A stretch of 64,000 nt of DNA from Daphnia pulex (lineage: Eukaryota > Arthropoda > Branchiopoda > Diplostraca > Daphniidae): the NCBI RefSeq assembly GCF_021134715.1, contig NC_060026.1:6687001-6751000 (forward strand). Reading direction: 5' to 3'. Position numbers and translations under genes: made by a program. Below, in pieces: positions 24,301 through 38,039 of the stretch. The notes under the pieces were generated by a model. The model saw only the letters and a program-made list of their open reading frames with translations, was not told the DNA's origin and searched no databases. Numbering within the stretch: the first letter of the stretch is position 1; each line of letters begins with the position of its first letter.

Positions 24301-27300
24301 CTTCCTTTATAGCAGCGAATTCACGATGTTTCTCTTTGCTATTCACAAGTGTTGCGCAATAGTGAAAGTCCTAATCATAAAAATTAAAGAGGACTGTCCC
24401 TTTCTGGGTTCAAGAAACTTAAGCTCCGCCGTTTACTTTTCGCTGATTGGGTTACATTCATTAAAAAAAAGGCGAACGCTGTTTACTGTTTAGAGGTACT
24501 TTCCTGAGTCCCAGAAGTGGATGGGAATGAAACGATACCACTAATTGTATTTATTCACCTTTTTATGCTTTTTTTATGAATTCTTTTAGTATCAAACTAT
24601 AAACTAAAAGCTAAGTAAAAGTTAAGTAAACACTATGACAAAAAAAATAAAGCTTTAGGAATATCGATTTGTGTGTATATTTTGCATGGCAACCGCATAT
24701 TTTTCAAATAGTTTACTAACTCGGTTCTTTCGTACTTTTGTCGCTACCTGAGTTTGATCATTAACTAGATTGAAAATGACCTTTAATTAATTATACGTTC
24801 AGATTCGTGGAAAGCCATTTTCCGAATGTTCATCTAGTTGCATCCACCAGTGTACGACTCAACCGAGTATATGGACTCTCCCGTGGAATTAGACACGGTT
24901 CTAGACAGAGTTATATCCAATCTTTTAGTCTGTTGACTTGAGTGCGCTAATTGACGTTTCTCTTATTCGTCTTAGAAATCGATAAAGGCCAACATCAAAG
25001 AGGATGAGAGACTGATCCCATTCGGTAAGGTATAGGCCTGCCAAATGGGAAGAAGTTGAAAATGGATCCCCCGCCATCGTTATTCACATTTACTTACGCC
25101 GTGAGGGTAGAATTGATGCTAGTGTTGGAGCGGGAATGACGCGAGATGATTGCATCTCCGCGATTCACCACGCCTTTGCTGGTGATGGAAAAGTTGCGCA
25201 ATCGGTAGATGTCGTCACGTGAGCGCGGGTTGTAGGGCGCTCGTGAGTTCTCCGGCAAGCTGCAAACGCGTGGACGGAAGTGCACCGGATCTGCAAAGGC
25301 CAATACAAAGAGGCAAATAATTAAAGAACGGGAAAATCGTAAACAGAACGGCAAAACAAAAACAAGAAAAAAAAAAAACAGAAATTTTCCTTTGATAAAT
25401 AACTAACGTGCAGCCAAGTTCAGCTTGTTGCGTTGCAAATGAACATCTGTTTAACAAACAAAACCAACTGTTCGACAAACAAGGCAAAGAAGAGATTGAC
25501 ATGAAAAAAACTTGTCTTATTTGTGTAATCGGTCGCCATCAATTATTACGAAGGGAAATGCAAAAGTTGTGTGTGGTGTACCCAACTGCGCGCCTTAGGT
25601 TATTTTACAACTCAGTTGTGTTACATCAGAAAGTTACGCAATGCTGTCCAAATAGCTAAAAGGATTGTCAACCAACGACAAAGATGGATTAGCTCCATTT
25701 TGTAAAGAGTCAACCAGTCAACGAAGAAAACATTTCGGCACGCATTTTCCTTTTTCTTTGAGAATCCTTTGGAGTGAAGCAGTTATAATTTTCGAAGGTA
25801 CAATAAATATCTTTTCAGTTAATGTAAAAAATTTTCGACGACAAAATATTCAATTTCAAATTCAATTTAATTCAATTTAATTCTTTCTAAACACTTGACT
25901 TTTTGTGGGAAGAAAAAAATTTTCCTCATTTTAAAATAAGATTGTCGGATTAAAATGATATTACTTATTTTATGGTTTTATCAAGGGAAAACATCTAATA
26001 GACCCAATGATGGAACGATGAAATTGGGAATTTTTTCGCTTCGAGCGACTAGCCTGAAAGGTGCCGATAAAAGAAAAGGTAAGCTTGTTTTCACTTTCAC
26101 TTGTTTTCACTTTCACTTGTTTTCTCTTATGTGAATAAGGCGACAGTTTTTTTCAAATATTTATGGCATGGCAAGTAGTAAACAGATGGCACTTTCGCAG
26201 GATATTGTGGGTGCCCGGTACCGTCTTTCATCTTCTTGTTGCCTTTTTCTTCATAAACTGAGTGACTCTCGCAAAAAAAAAAAGGGAGAGTGAAAACTAG
26301 CAAGTGTATGGACCCATGAGGCCCGCCTGAAGAAAGAGAAAATATCACAAACCAGATGGGGACGTCCTATAACGCTTACACTCTCTGTTAAGATCGGACT
26401 GATAAAAGAGGTAGCCGACAAAGAAAGAAAGCTTTGCCAAAGACTACGAGACTAGAGGAAATTAGAAATAAAACTTTACGTTTCCCTTCCCCCCCCCCCT
26501 CTGCTATTTTCGCTCCTAGCACAGCAGCAGCTGTTGCAGGTTAACGGAGATGTTTCTTTTCAAAAAAGTAAAAATATTTTTCAGCAAAAATGCTTATACC
26601 TAATACTTAGTAAAAATTTATAAAATCGAGAGAACTTGCATGTTACCATGCGAACAAATAAATCTTCGAGGTGCTGTTTGGAAAAGTAGTTTTCAGAACT
26701 CGATTAATTATTTATAATATTAGTCTACAGATAAGTTGTTGGGATTATAGTTTTTTGTTTTAGATTTTTCCATTAAAAAGGAATGTAGTTTTAAAAAGTT
26801 ATCTCGTACTTAAACGTAATGCACAGAAAGACGTTATTTAATGAGATTTGTCGATGATTTGTCGAAATATTAGAAAATGACATTGCGTTACGTGGAAATC
26901 ATTGCGTGATCTAACCGAATCTGCGAGCACATCCTGGCTGGCTGAATGGTTTATATTTCATAGATAGATAATAATAGGACACGCAAATGTGGTTATATAC
27001 GTCCCCCGTCTCAGCATTCCCCCCGAATCAATCAATACATTGATTCTCGTTTGAAATCTCCAGAAACAATTGAATGGCATCAACTGTACGCTGAGAAAGT
27101 ACGCACATTGCGCACGCGAATCCACATCCGCCATCCAGAAGCGCAATCTCAGGCGGAATTGATATGTCATGATGACGGGCTGACGGCTGACGGCTTCGTC
27201 TCATTGTCGAGTTCTGCCCATGGTTATACGAGCGAGCTCAAAATATTATTCTGTATGTTACAGCATGGGTATCGGTTACAACCAATCCTCGCTCTGTTCA

Positions 27301-30300
27301 GTTCATGCTGATGTACCACGGTCAGAGAGAAAAAGATTCTAAACAAACACAAATAAGTACGTAAAATGATCGCTGAGAGTTTTTTATTCTTATTATTTTT
27401 CTATTGTTGTTCGCTGTCTCGTGGGAGTTTCAATTATGTATCACTAGCAGTGCAATTTGCCCTCAGCACTTTCTGTTCCATAAGCTTAAAAAAAAAAAAA
27501 AATAAATAAAACAAAACAGAATTTTCTTTCCCGGAATTGATGATGTTATACCACCCATTTCTTGGGCGATATAATGAGGAAGCGGCCGTTCGTGCCTTCA
27601 AACATGACAGAACACGTTCACGGAAACGAGTAGTCAGCCATCTAATGAAGACATCCATCTTTGACCCTGGGGCTCCAGATGATTAAGATGATGTACACTA
27701 TTGTACAATGTACATATCATCCTGTTTGGTATAGACTCAGCAGATGTCAGATATACCGGTACTCAAGTCTCACACAATTTCGCAAGAAAAATTGAGAATT
27801 TCGTTTGAATTCGATTACAAGTCTTTTTGCAGTTATAATAATAGTGAGGTCTAACGTGATATTTTTAATACACGCCCTGGAATCCTCCTGAACGATATGC
27901 ATAATTGTTTTACTTTTTGTTACATAATGAAGATTTCATTATTTTGTTGATGCCGTTTGGAACAAGGTTTGGAATTTCCGTATCCTCAAAAACTGGAAGT
28001 AAATTATTCAGTCACGGGATAGAATTGCACGATTAAGTAGTATAATAATTATATTTTGCATATGAAAGAGTCTAAAGAATAACGCAGGCGTCAGCCTAAG
28101 GTATAATGGAGAAATGCATTTGCAAGAAAGAAAGTCAGTGTCTGAAAAGAACAATTCCATTAGACCATCAAGAAAGAAGAGCGGAAGATAAAAATGAGCA
28201 TTGAATGGCGGGGCGCCGACCTGTTCATTCTTTAAGAAACTCGAGTTTGCATATGATGAAACGCTGAAGGCCTGGTGCTGCTATTGTTCTTTTTCCCTGA
28301 AAGCTTCTCTCTTTTTTTTTCCTTCAGCACTGTGCGCCACCAGTTGTCAATGTGTATATATAAGTCTGAAAGCAAAATTAATTGGGGTCCGGTTATGCAG
28401 CAGCAGCACCCAAAAGCTTTTGTGCTGTCCTCTCTGCTGCTGTTCTGATAATGAATATTCATGTGACGAGTTAATCAAGTCAGCGACTTTTATTTCACCA
28501 TATATACCCTCTCTCAGGAAGCACCCCGGAGGGAAAAAAAAAACAAGAACTGCCAAAAGTTCTTATACGTGAATGGATCTTGACTAGTATATTTCTCTTA
28601 ATATTTTAACCCAGACTCCCTCCTTGATGATGCTGGATGATTTTCAAAGCATCGAAAAGAAGAATGGTCTTCATATTTATTGAGTTTGGCTCCCACTCCC
28701 CAGCTCCCCTGTTTGTATATGTATACAAATTTAGGCCCTGCAAATACGCATGCGCGCTAGAGAAATTCAGTTTTCTTTTTCTCCCTCATCACGTATTTCG
28801 ACTTATTTGCCTGCCAAACCAATAACCGATTTTTTTTAAAAGATTCTTTTTATGTATCCTGCGCCTATTCTTAACTCGACATGTTGTACATCTAGACTTA
28901 CTATGTATCCAGGATATAATAGGAAGGTATTATTCAATTTTTGATATTCTTGGCTGCTCCCAATCATAATGTTTTTCATTCTTCTCTCTTCCACGAATAG
29001 AGCTGAATGATTACAATCCCATCAGCGACCCAAAAGGATGTATACCCTCGACCACAGAAAACAGATTCCCTGTCGGGTGATACCAACAATCACCGCACAA
29101 TTTAAAAAAAAACGGACAAGGCCAGTTACAAAGAATCCTTCAGAAGTTCAGAAGAGAAAAAACGTAATACCTGTCCAAGATACATAAGAAGAGAAGGACT
29201 CTCGTCAAGCCTCTTACACCGCTGAAGTATACAGTTTGAAACTCTGAATTGATAATGGTCAAATTCTAAAGAAGAAATACTGCATACTGCTCCTAGGATA
29301 TTCAATTATTCAAAGACTTTTTCATTTGTTTCCTATGAATAACATTTATTATTTATATTATGTAATATGCATATGTTTATAGCTTTGCTACCTACGCAGT
29401 TCGTCGGTGTTGTGTGTTCTACCGTGATACGACGCCATCAGGTTACTTAATTCATTTCCTTCACGCGCAGGGCGTACAGTATAGTGTGTGTGTGTTTGCC
29501 TCGTCGTGATTTATTCGTGGAAAAACGACCGTGAAAGAGGATTCAACGGCACGTTGACACGAGGCCTAATGCGTCTGGGAGCGTTACACACTCCTGGCTG
29601 TTAACTCCGCTAATGCGTGATACCTTCACGCTGCCATAAAAAAAACACACTCGCACTCTCGTCGCCGGACAATACGGAGAGATCCGTCGTTCGTTTTCGC
29701 GGGGCGTGATTATTACGAAGGTGAACTTATATGGTAGCCAGCCCCTGATTTTTATTTCCCTTTTTGAAATGGCGCAAACTTTTGCCGAAATGACGCAAAT
29801 GCCGAAAGTGCATGCGTAGGTATGTACGTATATATTCGCATAATCAAGTCTATAGAAACTCACCAGGTATTTCTAGGAAGTTTGACGTTCGGCGCTGTGT
29901 GTTGCGGACGCACTGGAGCGGCGACGGCTCCCCGGCTTCGGAATCGCGGCTGGATCGTCGCGAAGCCAAGCGGGCCAGGTTGCCGATTTGCACTCCCGAT
30001 CGCCGCCTCGAAGAGTAGCGATGGGGACTGGCCGATGGCGGCGTCTGATGCCCGGGACTAGGCTGCTGGCTGCTGGGCGACCGACAGGGACTGCGCGGGC
30101 TGCGTGGACTCCGCGGAGTCATGGGGCTCCTGGGGCTGCGGGATGTGGGGCTGGGACAAGGAGAACTGCCGTTCAGGAGCGGAGACGCCGCTCTGGATGA
30201 GCCTCCGCCATGGTAGACGGACTGGCTGGTACCACTTCCTGCCCGGCAAAATTCGAAATTCACCGGTGAATCGCTGCCGGCCGTGGAGGCCGTGCGCGAA

Positions 30301-30518
30301 ATGGTGTTGTACGAGCGTCTCTCTCTGGTGGATGGCGAAGAAGTGGTGGCCGTCTCGCAGATGGTCTCCGACGTGGAGAAGGACGTGTTGAGCGAAGAAG
30401 AGCGCAGCGACAATTCCAGTTCGCTGCTGCTGAGGCTGGCGCTGGCCGTGGCTTCACTCCGGCCCCAGCGACGCATCCGCAGTTCGGAAACCCGTTGCAT
30501 TTGCTGATGCGAATTCAT
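15331..30518 (-). CDS. RGK-family (Rad/Gem/Kir-like) small GTPase
   Basis: Seven coding exons keep phase: 30518-29864, 25290-25098, 19747-19617, 19348-19268, 18911-18820, 17944-17752 and 15593-15331, giving about 535 residues. The N-terminal third is Ser/Pro/Arg-rich (SPRSPMTPRSPRSPRSP near residue 130, RRTSNF near 210). The G domain has G1 GAAGVGKT, no canonical G3 (IDHASAE instead of DTAG), G4 NKVD and G5 ETSSG. The C-terminus is polybasic (NKKRRKKKL) and ends SKSCENLLVL with no CAAX box. The altered G3, polybasic tail and SKSC..L.VL ending are RGK hallmarks. The family inhibits voltage-gated calcium channels at the plasma membrane and binds calmodulin and 14-3-3. The third exon could alternatively begin at 19738, dropping three residues. 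A start at 30641 would add 41 residues, but the ATG at 30518 has the better context. Introns are long, up to about 5.4 kb. Fly has several Rgk paralogues and I cannot tell which this matches. Confidence 0.9.
21204..21276 (+). repeat. tRNA-like sequence, probable SINE head
   Basis: An A-box-like TTGGTCAAGTGGTTAGCGA and, 35 bases on, a B-box-like GGTTCGACTC have tRNA spacing, but the stems do not pair well enough for a functional tRNA. It lies in an intron of the RGK gene. Confidence 0.4.
22339..22361. repeat. (TC)n microsatellite
   Basis: A short uninterrupted TC run within an RGK intron. Confidence 0.9.
26074..26128. repeat. Tandem 17-bp repeat, three copies
   Basis: Direct repeats of CTTGTTTTCACTTTCA in an RGK intron, the third copy degenerate. 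Confidence 0.8.
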
Positions 30519-30639
30519 TTTGTTGTTTTCTTTTGTTTCTTTTTCTTTTTTTTTTGAACGAGGGCTTCCAGCTGCAGTATGCTGGATGACGTCCGCACCA
30601 CTGTTGTCAAATTTGGGTCCAAAAAAAGACTGAAAAGTC

Positions 30640-33600
30640 AAACAAGACGAGACACGTACAGTTTAAGAGAAGAGAAACGGGTTGAAGCCGACGCCCAGTA
30701 GGTCAGGGATGTGACTGATTTCGTCAGCTCTTGTGCACCTTGCTGTTGTAATAGGTTGTAGTAGTGTACGCACAGACGGAGCTTGTCGCTGCTGGACCCC
30801 TGTGCGCCGGCGTCAACGCCCATCCACCCCCTCCTCGGTATATCTCATCTTATTGAGCACTGGGGGCAATTCGTCTACTAGCTGAATACTGCAGGTGACT
30901 AACTACTATCTATACTGGACGGACGATACGCACAAAGAGTCCAGCTTGTTTATTTTATGTCTGAGAGAAGAAGCCAGAAATGATTTAGTTTAAAATTCAG
31001 ATTCACTCTACGAAGTAAAACCGAAAAAACGGAATTTGTATGTTCGCGGAATCAATTTAGCCCAAGAGCGCCCAAGCACTATAAATCTCTTTTTTTAAGC
31101 ATATTAAGCTATAATAGGACTACTCTCAACGACTACTGCACTACATTATGGATAAGTAGCTTCTCAGACTATTTAATCCACTGTGTAATCTGATTTGTTT
31201 TTTGTCTGTATCATTCTGTGCTTATACATTAAATTATCCGGGGCATCCTGTTGGCGCTTAAAGAATCGGTTATTTTTACGCCAATATTTTCTCTTTTTTC
31301 TGAGTACAACCAAGTGAAATAGGCCTAATAATATCAAGAGTTAACTTCTTGATGACAATGTGACGGGAAAACCTTTGTGACAAAGTTTCGCTCGAGCAGC
31401 AGGTCAAGGATCGGTCGTTGTCAAACAAGGAACAACTCAATCCGTGGAACAGCTCAACTTGAAACACAATTGTGTATAGTATGAGAGGAGATGAATAGAT
31501 AACAAGGCGTGCGTAACTCATGATTAAGCCACTTACAGCTGATGCCGTCTGATTAAATGAATCAACTTTTTATTCGCAACACAATAACACAATAAAAGGC
31601 CATTTGTTTTAATTATTGAACGATGCATACCTGGATTTAATTTGTTTGATCTCTAACTTTCAACAAGATCTTTGGGTATGGAAAAGAAGATCAAATTCGG
31701 GACCATATCCACGTAAAGGAAACCTAACGCGCATAATACGTGTATGTTAACACGCATATAATTTTTAGTTGACTTGTAGCCCAGCAGACGTCTATTACAC
31801 TTTTCTATTCCGTGACGTCTGCCGTGTCTCATCATGAGCGAACTGTTTGCACTTGCTGCACTCGTGCACACAGGACGCTAACAAGCAATCTTAATTAAAG
31901 TTTCTGTTTGTCTAATCTTAGAGAGCGGTGACAATTGTGCTGTTGGTCATGAACCTCCACGTCTTGCTACGTACTCCAATTTCTAAGCATTTAGTCAACA
32001 TGGCCCAGCAAGTACGTTGCTTAGCTGTCGCTTAGATAGGCCACCATTTCTTCGTGGCGAATTCAATATGGTTCAATCTATCCCTCTCTCTCTGTCGTTT
32101 TCTACAAGGATGGACATGGCAGCAGTGACAGTTTCTGAATCCATTTGATATCGGAAAATCTGTTTCCATGGGGAAACAAGACGCCAAAAGGATCTCCCGT
32201 TTTCCTCCCGAGACGGACGGAAGTGTACGGAAGTACGGAAGGAAAAATGAAGGTGGACTTTTTTATTTATTATTATTTTTTTTTTACTACGCTGTGCTTT
32301 TGACAAGAGGAATCAACACCCATCACCCTGGGTATATAATTGCGTTTTCGCTTGATGGGGTATTTGCTACTAAGGAAAGACGAGCGGCTTTTATTTCCGC
32401 CTTTGCTGCTCATGTCAAAGCTCAACCTATCCGGAAACACGGCCGCTCAACCGTGTCGATTTTTTCTCCAAGTAACATCAGTTCCAGTGTTCCACATCAA
32501 ACTCGTCAACTTGTATCGTTCCAAAAAAATTCGGTCACTTGGAAACTGCATTCTGACCCAAAAAAGAGAACTGCATTCGGTTCGTCGCTAGGAGCTTGAA
32601 AACAACCAAAAAAGGAATGACCCATTGTTGTCTTTCTTGGTAAGCTCAATTCTAGGTAGAATATCGTGGTTTCAGATTATAAGAGCAACGACTGCAAGAG
32701 TCACAGCAAAACCTGGCAACGACTCTGCTACTGTCAGCACATCATTAACTAATTTGTGGTATTGCTTTTTTTAGTGTTCATAATTGTTAAATGAAAACAT
32801 CTAATCGTGAATTTCAAAAACATTTCTTGGCTTCTTCAACACACCGAATCAAGCACCAACCTAAATTTTAGCTACACAAAAAAGTAGTCTGTTAATTTAG
32901 TTTTTTAGATGTGATAAAAGCTAACAAGCGACTGATAAGCGAAATATATTATGACTTTTGTTCACTAATAAAAGAATTGATAACCTACAGACCTACCATC
33001 GTAAAAAAAAAAAAAAAAAAAAACTAATGTGCCTTTGAAAAAATATATTCTAAAAATCCGTCAAAGCTTTTGGAAGAGAATCGATGGTGGTCATGCAGTT
33101 GGACGCAGTGCGGATGACGCATCGCATTTATATGCACAAAATGTACTTTTCAACTTCTTTTATTCAAAGAGAGGGAAAATTCAGACGCAGGTCGTAGACG
33201 GTCGTAGAGTGATAACCACAAGGCAGCGACAGCAACAGATCAAGATTTGCTTTGCATTGCATTCACCGCCGGAATCTTTTTAAACGACATTTTTTTTAAA
33301 ACATCAATGGAGCAAAAATAAAAAAATAAAAAAAAAATCTTCAATCCAAAATCAACAATAGAATCGCTTTCTGATATCATCTGATGAGCGGCTGCACAGT
33401 CTTTTATCCAAAAGCGGTCATCAATATCAGCTGGAGAATCGCTCTTGTTTTAAAAAGAAGTTGTGTGATGACAGCACGAGCGTTTTACGTGAACAGAAAA
33501 GAAGTTACGCCGATTCCCCCAGCACTTGTCTTTACACATCGAAAGCTATAGATCCCCCAATTCCCCCATACTACATATAGCCTCGGCTCCTTGCCAGCCT

Positions 33601-35400
33601 CCTTTTTGCTCCCCCCTACACCCTAGTTCCTTTTGAGAAAAGACAGGAAGAGGGGTGAGGGAGAAAGGAAATGTCGGTGCTGGAAGATGTTGTTATCCGT
33701 CGGGATCGTTCGGTCGTTACACCCTCTATATGCTCACCCCCTATACACTATTCCACTCCTCCCCGGGGTGGAGAGTCTTCACTTTCTCTGCCAGTTTCGG
33801 CATAGGCAATATAGGCTATATAGGCTTCCCTTTTGGTGAACGGCAACCGATCGATGAGCCTCACACAGCAGCGGCCGCGGCCTAGTAGACCGACGAGATA
33901 GAGATGGATAGAGAGGAGGGGGGGGGGAGAAGTATGGGGTCTGTCTAAGTTTATGTATAAGCTGCGTAGAGAAGAAATTGGAACTAGGAGGCAGTTTCTC
34001 TTTAGTTAGGATGGACGCCAGATCCGCTCCATAATAACCCGACAAAAAAGAAATCTACTGCGGCTGCAAAATCGACCCTCTTTCTAACATTTCGGCAATT
34101 TGTATAAACATAGGCCTGATGCACAGTGGGTTTACTTCACAATACCATTCGTTGTAGGCTATACCACCGACTGTATTGATCTTAGACCCACTGAGAGTTC
34201 ATTGTGAGATTTCCGAGTAAAAGTCTCCGCAGCTCTACTTATGAAATATGTTTGAGATATTATTATTAGTAGAACCCAATCTACTTAACGGTAATGGCAA
34301 TCTCAATCATCTTGACGATTAATGATGTCAGTAGGCTAGTCATCAGGATATCTCCCTATACCTTATCCCACCCCCTGGACATACACACACACAAATAAAA
34401 TCAATACACTAAAAAAAAGAAGTAATATTAAATTTTTACATGTTAAGGATTTTGACGAGCTTTAAAGCAATAGGCTTCTACTTCCTCGGTTCACACCGCC
34501 GGTGTAAAGTTTTAATATGTATGAAAGGATTATATGTATGTTGGTCGGATTGAATTGGAGAGTGCTAGGAGACTTCTGGAAAGTAGAAGGAGTGAGACGT
34601 ATTGAAAGTTTCTTTTAAAGTTTTTATTATTATTTTTTTTGCGACACGAAATTACTCAACTTCTCATTAATCCGCCGCCTTCGTTATTATCACCGTTTTC
34701 CCCCCCGCAAAGTTTTCGCGTAATGCGTTGTTTTCATCGAGGAAACTTTAGGCGAGACCTTTTAAAAGTACTACAGATGGGAGAAGTGATTTGAAAAAAA
34801 AGAAAAGTTTTGATATTAATTCCTTTTTTATTCAAAAGCCAGCTGCGTGGGTTTATTATTCTGAAATGTTCATAAGGCTGGTGATGACGCATGAGATATT
34901 TTACTATAAATTGTTCTTCGAGTTAAAAAAAAAAAACTTTTTTTTTACTACAGGGTAGTATTCTGAGAGAAAAGAACGTTGGAAACATTTAAAAAAAAAG
35001 GTTCTGATGATGATGAATTACAAAGGGAATATTGAACCTCAACAAACATATTTTTCAAAGGCTCTTTCGAGACGTGAAAAGCATTGTTTCTCGATGGTTG
35101 ATCATCTCCCTGTAGTATTCCATTCTCCCGTTCAGTAAAAAAAAATCCCAAGTCACAAACGCAGTTCCAGTTATTTGAAAACGGATCCAATAAAATGACA
35201 GGTAAAAGATTTTCCTGTCGATAAGCTTTTTACTCCACTTTATCCTTTCTTTTTTACATTTTTCCGCATGTTTTCCTTATCAAACGGCGCGATCTCAAAT
35301 AAAAATAACAGAAATCGATTGCTCGAGTCTTCAAATAATTTATTCCGTTTTTAGGGCGCATCTACTATACATGGGAAACTAATGCACGTCAGTGATCAAG
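30640..35400. other. Upstream region of the RGK gene, no coding sequence supported
   Basis: Numerous short frames on both strands have no splice-consistent links. Simple sequence includes poly(A) at 33004-33023. The region just upstream of the RGK start (30.5-30.9 kb) is GC-richer and probably holds its 5' leader or promoter, but I see no clear TATA box or initiator. Confidence 0.35.
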
Positions 35401-35458
35401 ACCGATGCATGCGGCCACCTGTTATTCTCCCGTCTTTGTTTTTCGCATATCCAATTTT

Positions 35459-35477
35459 GTGTGTGTGTGTGTGTGTT
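35459..35477. repeat. (GT)n microsatellite
   Basis: An uninterrupted GT run about 50 bases before the double E-box palindrome. Confidence 0.9.
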
Positions 35478-35523
35478 TGTTGGCCGTAACGGAAAGGGTC
35501 GAAGGCAGCAGCACCTCCATCGA

Positions 35524-35541
35524 CCCACGTGATCACGTGGG
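35524..35541. promoter_or_regulatory. Double E-box perfect palindrome
   Basis: CCCACGTGATCACGTGGG reads the same on both strands and contains two CACGTG E-boxes whose starts are 8 bases apart. CACGTG is the site of bHLH-zip and bHLH-PAS factors (Myc/Max, USF, MITF/TFE, Clock/Cycle families). It lies 5 kb upstream of the RGK start and 2 kb beyond the 3' end of the BTB gene. Which gene it serves, if any, is unknown. Confidence 0.55.
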
Positions 35542-35559
35542 CACGGGATTGATTTTGTT

Positions 35560-37440
35560 TTCGCTAGCTGCTGCTGCTGCTGTATGACAGCGTACCTCCC
35601 CATTTTCTTTCTTTATAAATCCACGTTTCCCCCTCTTTTATTGAAGGAAAGAAACCGAATTAACTAAATCTCAATTCAGTTTCCCATTCTCTGTCAGTTT
35701 TCCAGGTACCCTTTATCGATTCTGGAACCGAACTAGTAGCAGCTAAGAGCATGTAATAAAAGGTGAAAATGGGCAATCTATTGGTTTTTTTGTCTCTCTT
35801 ATTGGTTTCGACACCTCTCCAAACGCTTGCAAAAAGAATTTAATAAGAAACTACGCTATTTGACCTTATACGGAACGTACAGTATGCGGCGTTTTCTAAT
35901 AATGCCACAGTGTTAGCTTTCGCTTATTTTCTAAAAGAAAGAACCAATTCTCATCATCGCCGTCGATTTCCTGTTGCTCGACGAAGACTTCTTGTGCTGC
36001 CCTATTGGATCCATCCACCCACACAGCAAAATTAAAATGCGTGTGACCATATACACGTTGCCTCTTCGGTAATTGAATATCGATTGATTGATTGATTTAG
36101 TCTCCTGTCTCCTGTTTAGTCAGTCGTTCTTTTCGGGGCGGATTATAAGGTTACTGCAAACGTCGGGAAGTCGCATCAAACTCGTCGTTTATGAGTTCTA
36201 CGTGGGTATATTCATGGGGTAATGCATCCGGCAATGTAAACGATATTCGCTGAACCAATTTCTTGGAGAGGACGCAGCGATCGTAACAATATATCCTGCT
36301 CATTAGAGATCGAAGAGTTTTTACCTTTTTCATTCATGTCGTATTTGGGATACCTTAGCCCCTTCTTGTTAGGTGAATTACAACTGGAAAATCGAGGTCA
36401 AGCTCTTAGTAACATTTTAAAAGTTGCCTCTCACAAGTAAAGAAAAAAAAAGGAACTATGGTTAATTGGATAGCCTCTATCTGTCCACAACATATACACA
36501 GATCGATACTGTAACACGCGAATAGGACTCGATTTCTTGATGATAATATCGATGTTTTTCAAGGTTCCCATTAGCAGGATATATCTTTTTGAAGTTAGCA
36601 GGCTCTTCCGGACCAGTGAGCCAGCCCAAATTTACAGTTGACGAGATGATTGGGCGTTTCTAAGGAAATATCATTTTCATGCCCAAGATGTGAACACTCG
36701 GTAACATTGATCGATGGCTCAAAAAACGCGTTAATGAAGACACCACTAAAAAAAAAAAAAAAGAAAACGAAAAAAAAAGAGATATAAGACGAGATACATC
36801 CGATCCTGAATGAAAGATTTATTCCACTTGATTCACAGAATGCCATACATTTTACAAGTCTCAAAAAAGTGTTCCAATCTTTGTTTTTTCACCAACAAGG
36901 AACAAGTCGAACGGAATCGACAAGCTGGTGATGATCACTGATAGCCCGAAAACTCGAATTTCTTTACTTTTGAACTCGCTTTCCTTTCTTTAGATTCTGT
37001 AATCCACTTTCTCCACACTGAAGTCGATCATGTTATAACAGAAAAAGAATAGCCCCCAAGATTACCGAGAAGAAAAAAAAAAAATCAAAAATAAAACGAA
37101 TCGCTTGAATCCCCACTTCAGTAAAGAGTTTGGTTCTGCTCCAGGGAAGCCGTTAGAAAACATTACTCCTAGAATCTTGAAAAGGAGAGCGATTCAAAGT
37201 GGAATCTGACAGAAGTAAGCAACCGAGATGGATCAAGAAGGGCAAACATGTGCTCAATCAAGTTAAAGAGAAAAAGACGGAAAATAAAACCAAAAGTATT
37301 AGCATATGGCTGTTGTAATACGGCACCCAAATTTAGGTTTTTCCTTTTCTGTTTTTTGTTTTTTAAAGAATCGAGGTTGAGAAAGGGGTAGACGAAAAGA
37401 GAGGTTTTACATTTAACAGCAGGAAGTTGGGGGTGAGGAG
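35560..37440. other. Intergenic between BTB and RGK genes
   Basis: Contains a (CTG)n run (35568-35582) and A-rich tracts (36748-36778). No zinc-finger or other coding exon that could extend the BTB gene is visible on the minus strand. Confidence 0.4.
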
Positions 37441-37494
37441 AAAAAAAAAAGAAAGAGCATCATCTGCACATATGAAGAGCAAGATGTTTTTTCT

Positions 37495-38028
37495 TTATCT
37501 CTCCTTCTTGACCACAGGTGGCACTTCAGCCAATCCTTTCACTTTGAGTCTCTCGGCCGTTTTGAGGAATGCCGGGAGCTGATCCTGAGCTACATTCACC
37601 TCCCCAGCATACATGAATTCAAGAATGGCTTGCAAATGAGCAAAGGGAACATCTTTTAGAATTATGATGGGATGTTTGGAGGGGTTTTCCTGCAAAAACA
37701 AACAAAAACAAACATTCAATGATAAGTTGATGATATGGTATATCCCTGGGTAGGGGAACTCACCTCGAGAAGAGATTTGAAGTAAGGACTGCAAGCTGAG
37801 AGCACCATTTTGTGTGCTTTACAAGTTTGTCCTTCACAAGCTGTATTGAAAAAAAGGAATGCCAAGGTGAATATTATTTTTTAAATGAATAGTATGCTGT
37901 GCAACATTACCTAAAGTGACATCAGTGAAACTCTTCTCATCCCGAAGATGTTTGAAGGAATTGACCATGTTGGATTGGAAGTCGTTCCATCGTAGACAAA
38001 ACTGCTGCTGATCGTCTGCCATTGCCAT
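37495..38028 (-). CDS. BTB/POZ-domain protein of the Ttk/Broad group, BTB only
   Basis: Exons 38028-37911, 37840-37764 and 37689-37495 join in phase to 129 residues. They make a full Ttk-type BTB domain: [20 protein letters not shown], then [41 protein letters not shown], and [20 protein letters not shown]. The FCLRWN start and the LKDV/GEVNV motifs define the arthropod Ttk subgroup, whose BTB domains form dimers and hexamers in transcription factors. The reading frame ends VVKKER plus TAA with no good donor before the stop, and no zinc-finger, HTH-psq or FLYWCH exon is visible downstream. Either this is a genuine BTB-only protein acting as a dimerisation partner, or another isoform uses a weak donor (GTGGTC near 37519) to exons I cannot see. 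It diverges from the six-module gene about 1.9 kb away. Confidence 0.85.
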
Positions 38029-38039
38029 CTTAAATCAAA

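Noticed and set aside
29988..30391. Plus-strand frames over the first RGK exon
   Set aside because: Shadows of the GC-rich Ser/Pro/Arg-coding exon on the other strand.
731..31330. Recurrent palindrome TAGGCCTA (near 731, 2540 and 31319)
   Set aside because: Three exact copies against about one expected by base composition is too weak to claim over-representation from one window.
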